Part shown: piece by piece, positions 54,305 through 64,000 of the stretch
Position numbering within the stretch: position 1 is the stretch's first letter
Layout of the letters: each line of letters starts with the position of its first letter
Origin: Saccharina japonica
Lineage: Eukaryota > Sar > Phaeophyceae > Laminariales > Laminariaceae
NCBI GenBank assembly: GCA_008828725.1
Contig: MEHQ01003342.1
Coordinates: forward strand, 72,417 to 136,416
Direction of reading: 5' to 3'
DNA: 64,000 nt
Program-made: the position numbers and the translations under genes
The notes under the pieces: generated by a model
The model's input: only the letters and a program-made list of their open reading frames with translations
Databases searched by the model: none
What the model was told of the DNA's origin: nothing

Positions 54305-55005
54305 TACGTATCTACAAACCATAACGGAGTCGAAACCAGGTGAAACTACCCTCTACATCAAGTGGTTATCATGACTTTATTGTGCATACGTACGCACAAA
54401 ATGTCGACCAACATGCATTTCGGACTTCGCACAGCCGGGATACATTCGTCCGCGGGTGAAGCGGAGTGGTTTTAGCTGACGGCTCCTGCGGCGATGTGAG
54501 AGTAGATTACCTTAGACAAAGGGCGTCAGCCGGTCTGTTGGCTGAGATACGTACACACCTGGTATGATCAGATGTGTTACGCTTGATGCCGACGTAAGTA
54601 ATTGGAGCACGACTAGATTTGTCGTTCCGTACACGAGACACAGTCCTTAACATTGGGTGGAATGCTTTAATCTTTTTAGCGCGAACACGTGAGTCCCGGT
54701 AAAAAAAAATCGGCCGCGCAATGCAGCCAGGAGGCAGCCAAGCGCAGGTAAAACAAGCAACCATTTCCTAACACGAAACAGCCGGCCCCGTCCCGTGGGT
54801 GGAATGGGAACCCATCGGATGGACCAGAGGGTACAGACGACTACGCCGCGCGAAAGCAGCGTGGTTCGAGGGCAAGTATCCAGACATTTAACTCCCATCA
54901 GATTGCGGCAAAATGGGCGGGTAGCGCGTGGGGCCGGTCGAATCATGCAGGTGGGACAAGAACACCAGCGCCGTGCCGTTTCACCGCTGCTGTCGCTAAA
55001 TTAAT

Positions 55006-55187
55006 CAGGGCTCTGCACGGGTTGGGTCTAACCTCGAGGGTCAGGTCGAGCCGGGTCGGGTAAAGGGTGACCCGACCCGACCCGTGAGAGTTTGAAAACC
55101 TCCTGACCCGACCCGACCCGACCCGTGAGATTTCAAAAACTTCCTGACCCGACCCGCGGGTCGGGTCATGACCCATGAAGAGTCCTG
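55006..55187. mobile_element. hAT-like MITE rich in GGGTCGGGT
   Basis: Ends CAGGGCTCTGCACGGGT and, inverted, CAGGACTCTTCATGGGT. The interior is (CCCGA)n runs and CCCGTGAGA words. Flanking eight bases (AAATTAAT and ATATTATA) match only at five positions, so the duplication is decayed or absent. Confidence 0.6.
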
Positions 55188-56835
55188 ATATTATAATAGC
55201 CTGGCACTTGCAGCTTGGAAATGGATGCGTATGCGGTGGGATGTACAGTCCGGCAGAGCGGGGTCGGTCATTCGGTCACAAATGCGACAGCTCGATCTCA
55301 GTCGTCGCGCAGCCTCGGGCTATGAGTCAACACATACCCTAATTTATTGATTCATTGTATCACGGAGTGCTTTCCAATTCCTCGTGGAATCTGGAAAGTA
55401 AGCCCCGATCGAGCTGAACGGCTTTATTATGTCATCTATGGCGAGAAGTGCGCTCGAAGCCGTCCGACAAAGACACGGCCCGGGATAATGGCGAGGAACC
55501 TCGATATCATGCCCGGGCCTACAGGTAGGCGTACTACTGTGTCACGCATCGGGCATTATCATATCTCCGTTCCATGGTCTAGATCGTTTAGGGCAGACAT
55601 ATCCCTGATAATGATCTGCATACACTATATCATTGTAGCCGGGTGGGGCCGCATCATCTGCATGAACTGCCATATGTTTCCTGGGTTGGATCTGTGCCAT
55701 TCAGACCCTGCACAACATCTCACAACGGCAGATAGAGGATCTACTGTACATCTCACAACGGCAGATAGAGGATCTACTGTACATGATCTATAGATGATCT
55801 ATCTGTAGATCGCCTGTCCGATGTGTGAACCAGCACGTAGCGCTGGCGCCTGTTGCCCGCTTGAACCAAGGGGTGCACCAAGGGCACTGTTTTTTTTTCC
55901 CGTTCCGGGGCTTAGCGCGAAGGCCAGCACTTCCACACGCAAGGCACGGCTAATGGATACTCCAGAGTTGGAAGGAGCCAAGTGGGGCGTCCAGACGGAA
56001 GGGTGCTCAGCAGGAAGGAAATCGAGGCGGGGTATTCTATAGAGTCGGCTCCTAACAGAAAAGATTGCGCTGGTGAGGCCGGTGCAGACAAGTGCTTTTG
56101 TGCTTCAAGCACGGACATCATTCGGAGAATTTTGGGCAAACATCGCGCGGAGAGCCCCAAACGCCACATACGAGAAGGCTTCAAGTGACCGAAGGTCCTT
56201 GGTTTTCGCCCTTGTATACAGTATACGACTGGTCGACCCACTTCACGCAACATAACACCAGATCATTTGGAGAATTAGCATACGAATGGCATGTCTTTCA
56301 TTGGCGTGCAATACGTGCAATAATTAAAAAAAATACTGGTCTGCATGTGTGGTGTGGATGACTATGAATCCCGAGGTTGCCTGCCTGCATGTGCGCCTAC
56401 CCCCGAAAAAAATACCAGGCGTCTGGTACCTAGTAGGGTAAGCAGCAAGAAAGTCCCCACTACCAGAAAACAAGGACCCCAACAGGCGGGGACGACTGTT
56501 GCCACTGAGGGTTTCCCTCCTTCCCTCCCTCCCTCCCTCCCCCCCCCCTTCTCAACTCGACACTGCCATCTATATGCAAGAAAGTACGCACGGGGTGCCC
56601 AAGTCCGCCTCACAAGCGGTTCTTAGTAGGCTGCAGCTCACCCTCCACGCCACTCGCAGAACAACTCACGCCGCTTCGCGCATGGTGTAAGTAACGTTTG
56701 TCTGGTCGGCGAAAACCCGACGTGCTCCTTCCCGGGATTGAAGGGATGGCAGTGTCCGTGGTCATATGCACGACTACGGCCATGCATGATGACGAGTACG
56801 ACCCCCCCCGCCCTCGCCCCACCAGCGCCTCTCAC
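55188..56835. other. No gene recognised; presumed 3' side of SmD3
   Basis: 55711-55781 holds two tandem copies of a 33-bp unit (CATCTCACAACGGCAGATAG...). The last SmD3 exon (a basic Arg-Gly tail in most species) should lie in this stretch on the minus strand, but no clear RG-rich peptide was found. A C-rich pyrimidine tract is at 56517-56550. Confidence 0.45.
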
Positions 56836-59396
56836 CTTTGCGGATGATCGCAGCTCGCTGTCCCTTCGCCCCCTCGGACGCCAGGACGGGAGGGTGGCCC
56901 TTGTACTTTCTCCACTGCTTGATCCTCGCGAACATGGGAGCATTCCGGAGCATGTCCGGCACGATGCAGAACACGATCTGGTTTCCACGGATGTAGAGCT
57001 GCTGCAGCGTGCTCGTCTTGCCCCGGATGTCGGTCTTCACGCAGTCCTGCTCGCTCGGCGAAGACAAAACAAGCAAATTGCATCACAACAACAAAAAGAA
57101 GATCGAAAGAGCATGCGCAATCGTAGTCAGCACGAGGAAAGAGGTAAATACTATACGACCTCAGAGGGGGGTAAACACCAAAATCTGCGTTACTTACAAT
57201 AACAACAAACTACCTTTGGTACTAATGGACAGCAGTCGTACTGGTATGCTCGTATTATGCACCAAATATGAACATTCATATACTACGAAGTATAGTACGA
57301 ATGGTTTTATTACACCAGTTTTAAACATCTACCGTACACCACAGCAGCAGCAGCAGCAGCAGCAGCGGCGGCAGCGGCAGCAGCAGTGGCATGCAGCAGC
57401 AGCAGTCGCCCGTGCTGAGCTCGCACAACTAACCGTAATCAACACCTACAGAGCAGTAGCTGCTTCGCACGCCCTTCGGGCCTTTGAGGTATCCAACTTG
57501 GGCAATGCCCGATCTCTTTCAGGGTTACATCACCATACGAAGACACCGTTGCGAGCAGACGGGGACACTCAGACATATCCGCGGGCGTGCGTGGTTTCCG
57601 ACACCCAGCCCCACGCCACGGGAACGTGCATGGAAACTGGGAACTACTAACTCTGTCGTCGCAGAAAACAATAATAGGGAGGGTTGAGGGCGTGCAGACA
57701 CAGCCATCACCGCATCACTGCATCACTGCAGGTCAAAGATGTCGGGAGACAGGACTTTCAACCCTTGACAGATACCTGGTAGCAGCTTTGCCTTGACATG
57801 CCGTGACTGACAGCAAACTACTAGGTTTTAGTGTGGAACACTTCGGCCCTACACCCTTGACAGCGCATGTTTTTCCTTGCTTGACATGTCTCCCGACATC
57901 TTTGCTGCAGGTAACAGGTGAAACCACAGCACGGAAGCGTTTCTGGTAATGAATGTACCGGACAGTCGCAAAACTCCGGTGGTTGAGTCGAATCTTAATT
58001 TACCTTTACGACTGAGAAAGACAGACGCACACGGCGCACTTTGTGCTATGTAAGTACAGTGGGGACATCGGTTAAAGATCACCCCTGACAAGGCCAAAAC
58101 AAGCGCTCTTATCTACAAAATTTCTCTCATCTCTTACACGCATTGGTCTTCCTCCAGGACAAGAGCAAAAACGCTCTTCTACGTAAAGCGTTCGAGCGAA
58201 ACACGATAATTCATCGCTATGACTCGTATCCGTGTTGAAAGTTGGCTACGGTGGGTACCAACGCCCCCGAGCACACCCGCTGCGTAGGGGATGGTGGCGG
58301 GCCGCTCTGCTATGGCGCCCGCCGTGCCGTACGTTCGGGGTTCTTGCGTAGTGCGGAGGCGTTACAGACCCGACCTAAACCCTACAGGACTGCACGCACG
58401 TTTTTAGGGACAACCCATAAAGGGTTTAAGCCAAAATCAGGTACACCTTGTACTTGAAACTTGTGTTGGATCATCTTTGCACTGCTAGGCTGCTAGGGGA
58501 TACAAGCAAAAAAAGTTCCTACGACCAGGTATCCCATACGAGTGCGTGCGTAACAGTTTTTCTTCGTGACAAGCCGTTTTGACCCCTCTTACCTAGGGCG
58601 CTCGTAAACCGGGGTACCCAATGCTGTACAACTGCATCACCCTTTCTTACTATTAATACTGATAAATGCCTTTGGTGTGCCTTCTTTGTCACCCCCAGTA
58701 CTTGTACGGATTAAATGCTGTGATTATATAATGTGACACGGCTGCTCAAACACCTGCTCGTGGGTGCAGCAGACAGCAGTACCGCAAATCGTTGAACGAC
58801 AACCACGTGCTGTCTGTCGAGTGCCCAGCTAGCCTGGCATGCCGTGTTGTTGTGGCTATCATGTCCTCGTTGATACGTAATGCTGTTGCTGCTGCTGCTG
58901 CTGCTGCGATACTACATTGATTGTAACGAACCCTGCAAACCCCAAACCATGAAACAACTGAAAAACATAAACATTTCAAAAGAAAGGTCGATGTTGCTTC
59001 AATATCTCTACGTACAGAGTACCTGGTGCCCCTGCGACCGACCTATGTACGAGTACTGGCATCTGGTAACGGACATGTGGCTAATAATCACTCTCACTGG
59101 TGTACTCGGTACCCGAACAACACCGTCAACATGCTTCGTCCGCTATAAACAAATACAGGTGCTGCTGTTGTACCAGGTATCAGGTACCAGGTATTTTACA
59201 ACAGCATGCAGCAACTGCTGCTGCTGTGCGCTTCGAGGTTCACATACCTTGAGCACGAGGTTCATGCTGTCTTCAGCCTCGTCGAGCAATCCTCGGCAAA
59301 CCTCCCCGTTCTTGAGCTCCACCGTCACGATGCCCCCTTCGGCATCGTGCAGAAGGATGATGGGCATGCCGATGCCGGCATTGCCCGTGACGGACA
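56836..59396 (-). CDS. SNRPD3: Spliceosomal small nuclear ribonucleoprotein SmD3 (partial, two exons)
   Basis: Exon at 59396-59248 (acceptor CTCGCAG, donor AAG/GTATGT) encodes [40 protein letters not shown] and EDSMNLVLK. Exon at 57046-56836 (acceptor GAGCAG, donor AAAG/GTGAGA) encodes [40 protein letters not shown] and a basic end, [10 protein letters not shown]. The join is in phase, and the spacing from EDxMN to YIRG is 25 residues, equal to human SmD3. Sm1 and Sm2 motifs are intact. SmD3 pairs with SmB in the heptameric ring round U snRNA in the nucleus. The intron is 2,201 bp and holds a hAT MITE. The start-codon exon (to the right) and the Arg-Gly tail exon (to the left) were not found. 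PSMD11 is divergent, about 0.9 kb away. Confidence 0.9.
57335..57400. repeat. CAG-rich microsatellite in SmD3 intron
   Basis: (CAG)n with CGG interruptions at about 57340-57400. A CTG-rich run is also present at 58882-58905 in the same intron. Confidence 0.8.
57734..57904. mobile_element. hAT-like MITE (CAAAGATGTCGGGAGACA family), 171 bp, in SmD3 intron
   Basis: The same 18-base ends as 45308-45729 and 49274-49437. CTGCAGGT flanks both sides (57726-57733 and 57905-57912), a perfect 8-bp duplication. It lies in the large SmD3 intron, so it is a tolerated intronic insertion. Confidence 0.92.
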
Positions 59397-60298
59397 CTGC
59401 GAGGACAAGAGTAAAGAGTTTCCCCGACAGCAGCAACAGACCATCACAAGACAGGCAAGACAAAAAGACAAGCAGGCAGACAGACAACACCCAGGCAGGC
59501 AGACATACATCAAACAGCAGGCAGCAAGACAAGGTTAGGTTGGGAAGAGGGAAGAGCGCGAAAAATACACCACGAGCCAGAGGGAGATTCTACGAGGTTG
59601 GGCGAAAAAGTGCATCAAATTGAAATGTATACCACACCATTCTTGCACCATTACTAAATATCTCTGTGATGATAAGAGCAGATTGCCATCAGGCAAGTGC
59701 GAGCAGCGTCCTATCCCAATCGGAGCAACGGCACGGACGAAGCAAGGCAAGGCAAGGCCTTGGTATACAGGGGACAAACTAAGCGCTCAGCTGCAGCCGC
59801 ACTCTCCCCGCTCAAAATCCAACCACAACCCCAGCGGCAAAACAGCCTGCATTTCTACTCACTTGTAGCAGAAACTCAGCCCTCGCCAGACAGCAATAGA
59901 GGCGAAGGTTTAGATTGACTCCCCAAGCGCCACTTCCTTGTCAGTTGGCTAGATCCACCGTGGTTTTGCGCACCAGTCTCCCTCGCGGGCCCATGTATCT
60001 GAAATCTCCCCTACATAAACATGCATTGGAAACCCCTCGTTCAATCGGATTTCGAGCGAACACTCTCGTTTCCCAATCTCGAGCACCACCAAGCACGCCG
60101 TCTCCCGCAGTGCAGCCAAAACGACACCACTCTTGGCAGTGCATAAGTGATTGCAACGGCGAAAAACAAGCTGGCCGATCCGGCGAAGCCTAGGAGCTCG
60201 AAGGCATCAGTGAGTTTGATCACACGGAATTTGGCTCGTGATTGCCCATTTTCCCGTAGTATACGACAGTAGTACGACGCATCAGCGCACCGCTAAAG
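59397..60298. promoter_or_regulatory. Intergenic region between SmD3 and PSMD11 (likely divergent promoter area)
   Basis: This separates the leftward SmD3 coding exon from the rightward PSMD11 start. It must contain the SmD3 first exon and both transcription starts unless other genes intervene. I see no TATA box I would defend. 59450-59530 is rich in CAGGCAGACA words. Confidence 0.4.
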
Positions 60299-63208
60299 AT
60301 GTGGCAAGAGAAGCCCATCGAGATGGAGGTGGAGGGGGAGGGCGTGGAGGTATACGACGAGGGGAGGGACCTGCGAAAGCGGCTTGACGAGGTCACCGCT
60401 GCGCTGGTCGAAACGGGGGACCAGGCTGCCGCAATCGCGGGTTACCGCGGAGTGCTCGACTACGAGAGCACAGACCCTGCGGGGCCTTCGGAGAGCGTGG
60501 GGAAGGTGAAGGAGGAGGCTATCTACGGGCTGGCCAAAGCGTACGCGCACTCCAAGAGGTCAGTCGCTTGACGATGCTTGATTTACGGGACACGGCTACA
60601 TCATTACTGTCGTTGTCGTTATTGCTGTTGTTGCTACTGCTGCTGCTGCTGTTGCTGCTGCTACCGCTGCTGCTGCAATGTTCGCTGTATGCCATATCAA
60701 GGAATTTCGGTGTTGGGTTCGTCAAATGGAGATATATGAGCGAGCAGCCTAATAATATCCAGGTGAAGCTGCGGAGTATGCAGGGTGCAGGGTTAGGATT
60801 CCTGTAAGACGAGCACGAATGGCGTTCCTTGTATAACGTATACCAGTTATACCCGTACAGCTCTACGCACCGAGTCTAGTTGTGATGTGCCAGGTATCGT
60901 AGAGACCGACTGCAAACGATTCGTCGGCGCTTTGAACGCAATAGCGTCAAAACTGACGGTTATCTACGCACGCGTACCTATTAACGTTGCCAATCGTCTA
61001 CCAGACCCGGTTGGTCTAATAGACTATAAGGTCAGCAGTCAGCAGTCAGCAGTCTCGAGCGAAACCGTGAAGGTGCTGAGTGTTGGGTTGTGGTCGAGAC
61101 GGGCACTTGCGATCCGGTTAACCGCCGACAGACACCTTGGGAACCGATGAGTAATTCCTTGGCTCCCGCACGGGCCAGCGGCCTCGTAGCGCTTTCATTC
61201 AGAAAGCACGGCGCATCTGGAGCAAGCACCAAGCACGTTTGTGGCCCCCTTCGCGGAGGACGGTACTTGCGCGCGCACCCGTGCACCAGGGTATCTACTG
61301 TAGATGTAGCTCCTTCCATATTCGTACACGCCTGGTCGATGCTCGTACGTATGTACGTTTGGTGTCCGCGGTCGAAGAAGCATCTGACCTCTATGAATAA
61401 GACAAACGGACAGCTTGCCTCTCAGACAGTACTCTATCAGACCATAGACTAGAGGTATAGACTACCTACCTGGTAGGATATATATGCATAAACACCAGCC
61501 ATCGACATGCAGTCGGCTAAAAAGCTGAAGGCTTTTCAGCCGCTGGCCTGTAAGATTGCAGCAGTCTCGGCTCTTTCGTCCTCTAATGAATCACGGCCCC
61601 GCCCCGCGCGCCCAACACCCAACACGTCAAGAGGGAGAGGGGTACTGTGCCTGCTAGGTATTGGTGGGAGGATAAGCAAATGCACGCCTGTGCGGAGCTT
61701 GGTTTGGCTGGGACACAACTAGACTCCCCCCCTTTTGAAGCTGTGCAAAGTGCAAGGATCGTGGAGGTGCTGTAGCCGCGCTGCTGCGTCGTGCTCTGCT
61801 GCAACATTTTCTGAGCATTCGTGAGGAACCAATGCGGCGTGTGGCTTGCTTACTCAATCACGCCCGGCGCCCTGAGGCGATTATGGAGTTGACCGTGTTG
61901 GTCGGCTTTTGTGTCTGTGTACGAGTTCACTCAGCGAGACCGTGTTCACAGCACCATCGCTCCCAGCATGATCGCGTGGGGCTCATTCACCCCGACGAGA
62001 CGCGGTTGGTTTACAGCCACTGCCGCCGCAATTAATCAGCACAAGTAACCCTTGCAAATCGGCGGCAAATCAACCTTCAACTCTGTGGCATGCCCGCGAT
62101 AAAATTCCGAGTACACCCCCCTTACCCCTACGGTGCTCCGTCTCGAAAGGAATGCGTGGTCAGTGGTCAAATGACTAACGCAAGCAACAAATGAGTACGC
62201 CTCCCCACCCCCCCCCCCCTTACCCCTCCCCGTCATGGCTCAGGTTCTCGGATGTAGTGGACCTCCTGAAGACTGCGTCACCGTTCTTCGCGACGATTCC
62301 GAAGGCCCGAACGGCCAAGATCGTGCGCACGATCATCGACATCGTCTCGAAGGTCCCCGACTCGGTGGAGCTGCAAGACGCTCTCTGCCGGAAGGTGGTG
62401 GCGTGGTGCAAGGCGGAGAAGCGCAACTTTTTGCGGCAGCGCATCCAGAGCCGGCAAGCGGGTCTGGTAAGCACCCCGATCAAATATATATATATATATA
62501 TGTATATATGAGGAAAGCGAGAGGGCGATTTGGGAGAGGAGGGGAGGGGGGGAAGGAAGGGAAGGGGCCGGCAGGCGCAGGGACAGTGGAGGAGGATGAG
62601 ACGCGAGAGACGGATTGCCGACGGCGAAGCCGTTGGGCTGCTGCTGATCTATTCGTCCGTCGCGTGCTTTTTATCTGTTGACTCTGAGGCTGTTTTTTAT
62701 AGACTGTTTTTGTGTTTTTTTGTAATGATTTCTGTTGTGTCAAAAAGGTCTCTGGCATCGCACGGTGGTGAATGACTCCCAACCAGCTGCTTCTGACCCC
62801 AATCCCACCCACACTTTTTCATTGTGCAGACTAACCTCAGCTCGGTCCAATAGGCCACTCGTTGAGTCCTTCTGGAGAAACGGCTGCGTGTTATCTATCG
62901 TCCCGAGATGTACGCCTACCTTACACACACGTTTTCCACACCCCTCCCCCAACCCGCCGTCGCGGGTTTTCCTCTGCGCCGTTTACGTCGCTCAGCTTTT
63001 CGAGCAAGGTAAGTACCAGGAAGCGGTGACGCTGCTCAACAGACTCCTCCGGGAGCTGAAGCGCATGGACGACAAGCAGCTTTTGGTGGAGACGCACCTG
63101 GTGGAGGCGAGGGTGCACAACGCCCTGAGGAACACGCCCAAGGCCAAGGCGGCTCTCACCGCCGCGAGGACCGCTGGGAACTCCATCTACATCGCGCCTA
63201 TCATGCAG
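60299..63208 (+). CDS. PSMD11: 26S proteasome regulatory subunit Rpn6 (PSMD11), 5' three exons
   Basis: Exon 1 60299-60558, exon 2 62244-62466, exon 3 62996-63208, with matching phases (2, 0, 0) and donors GTCAGT, GTAAGC, GTGCGG. Together they give 232 codons, about half of the usual 420. Exon 1 starts MWQEKPIEMEVEGEGVEVYD and includes KEEAIYGLAKAYAHSKR. Exon 2 has FSDVVDLLKTASPFFATIPK, TAKIVRTIIDIVSKVPDSVE and AEKRNFLRQRIQSRQAGL. Exon 3 has LFEQGKYQEAVTLLNRLLRE, KRMDDKQLLVETHLVEARVH and NTPKAKAALTAARTAGNSIY. Spacing and residues follow human PSMD11 through the helical-repeat arm. Rpn6 clamps the proteasome lid to the base and core. The C-terminal PCI domain must lie beyond the window. Introns of 1,685 and 529 bp contain simple repeats. 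Confidence 0.95.
60559..62243 (+). other. PSMD11 intron 1
   Basis: Contains a CTG/TTG-rich run (60620-60680), a triple CAGCAGT at 61033-61052, and at 62125-62215 a copy of the sequence at 37590-37680. No other exon or element is clear. Confidence 0.75.
62467..62995 (+). other. PSMD11 intron 2
   Basis: Starts with a TA repeat (62483-62510) and a G/GA-rich run, and ends with a pyrimidine-rich acceptor region before GCTCAG. No element identified. Confidence 0.8.
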
Positions 63209-64000
63209 GTGCGGCTTAATCAGGGCGAGGGGGGGGCGTGGAGTGTGGGGGGCGGAGGGAACGTTGCGCATTACGTCAGCAGTGGTATCCGTAGACTGAT
63301 TGCCCTCCAGCGTCCCTGAGGAGTAGACTTCTTGTGGGCCGCTCGGGAACGGTTCCTGACAGGAGTCGCTCACGAACGGTTCGTGATAAGATTCATTCAG
63401 AAACGGTTACTGAACTGACAGGACTCGCTTAGGAATGGTTCCTGACCTGACAGGATTAATTCAAAAAAGGTTACTGACCTTACACGATTTGTTCAGGACG
63501 GTTCATGACAGGGTTCTTTCATCCAGAGGTTTTTGTGGACACTTAAATCTGAGCGGATGAGGACATAAGTAGCCGCATTGGTTTTTGTCCGCCCAGGTCG
63601 TAGTTGGGCCTGGCCGTATATATCGTGCCAGGCATGTTCGGATGTGTTGGGGGTAAAAACATCCATGCACCAATCATAATGCCCCCGAGGGTGCAAACGA
63701 TGGCCCTAGGCGGCTGCCGTCGACCAACGCCGGAAAGTCGCGCCTCTCAAGAGCTCGTCCGCGCGCTTGCTTGCTTTAGGCCCCATGCACGCACACGTGA
63801 GGTATAAGGTGTTGCTCCCGCACCACCCCGTCGCACCTCTCACGCAAACCAACATATGAAGCCAGAAACACCCGCTCGCCACGTTTTCCCACTACGCGCT
63901 GCATTTCGTCTGCCGGAGACTGGCTCCGTGCAAGCTGTTTTTTGTTTTGTTGCTACATACGAGGATGAATGCTGCGCTCGGCTCTGCCGGAATATGATTG
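63209..64000 (+). other. PSMD11 intron 3 (continues past the window)
   Basis: No next exon was found by peptide similarity. Bases 63345-63515 are a degenerate tandem repeat. Confidence 0.6.
63345..63515 (+). repeat. Degenerate minisatellite, 27-33-bp units, about six copies
   Basis: Each unit has CGGTT(C/A)(C/G)TGA, a GACAGGA or equivalent word, and (T/C)TCA(G/C)(G/A)AA. Unit length varies from 27 to 33 by insertion of CTGAC. Confidence 0.7.

Noticed and set aside
62467..62995. Small frames in PSMD11 intron 2 (such as 62530-62775)
   Set aside because: The intron is defined by donor, acceptor, phase and alignment length; these frames are chance.

Overview
This is a nuclear eukaryotic window, not a prokaryotic one. 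Conserved protein fragments are split by GT-AG introns of about 0.5 to 2.2 kb. The recognisable host genes are universal eukaryotic ones: spliceosomal SmD3, the 26S proteasome lid subunit Rpn6/PSMD11, an exostosin-type GT47 glycosyltransferase, and an ING-type N-terminal domain. The mobile-element set (pogo, hAT, MULE and piggyBac-like DNA elements, a Ty1/copia-type gag, non-LTR reverse transcriptases, a tRNA-headed SINE) and the repeat-filled introns would suit a large algal or protist genome. A stramenopile such as a brown alga is my best guess, but that is inference only. No rRNA, functional tRNA or CRISPR array was seen.

Layout. 1-8 kb: one C-terminal-type GT47 exon (minus), a cluster of TCACGAATCGTGA palindromes, and a decayed reverse transcriptase. 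8.1-10.1 kb: frameshifted copia-type gag and a SINE. 10.7-27 kb: a dense nest of DNA elements. Three copies of an unfamiliar non-coding element bounded by CACCCTGG/CCAGGGTG and filled with CAATTG-centred near-repeats (10716-15790 plus, 15792-18234 plus, 22735-26974 minus) carry inside them a 2.58-kb pogo transposon with a dead transposase, two adjacent MULE elements with perfect 9-bp target duplications, and other inserts. A dead, internally duplicated LINE lies between them. 27-54 kb: a repeat landscape with a GT47 first exon (30.8 kb, minus), a second dead LINE (minus), an ING-like first exon (36.5 kb, minus), an orphan first exon (47.1 kb, plus), about 15 copies of a short repeat with a CA-rich tail, at least seven SINE copies, piggyBac-like 80-90-bp palindromic MITEs, and hAT-like MITEs with exact 8-bp target duplications. 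54-64 kb: the gene-rich end. SmD3 (minus) and PSMD11/RPN6 (plus) are divergently arranged with about 0.9 kb between their recognised coding exons. PSMD11 runs off the right edge.

The four host genes act in separate processes (splicing, protein degradation, glycan synthesis, chromatin) and show no sign of working as a unit. The main biological content is mobile-element nesting, in which insertion order can be read from target-site duplications. Both LINEs, the gag and the pogo transposase are broken, so no autonomous element here looks active.
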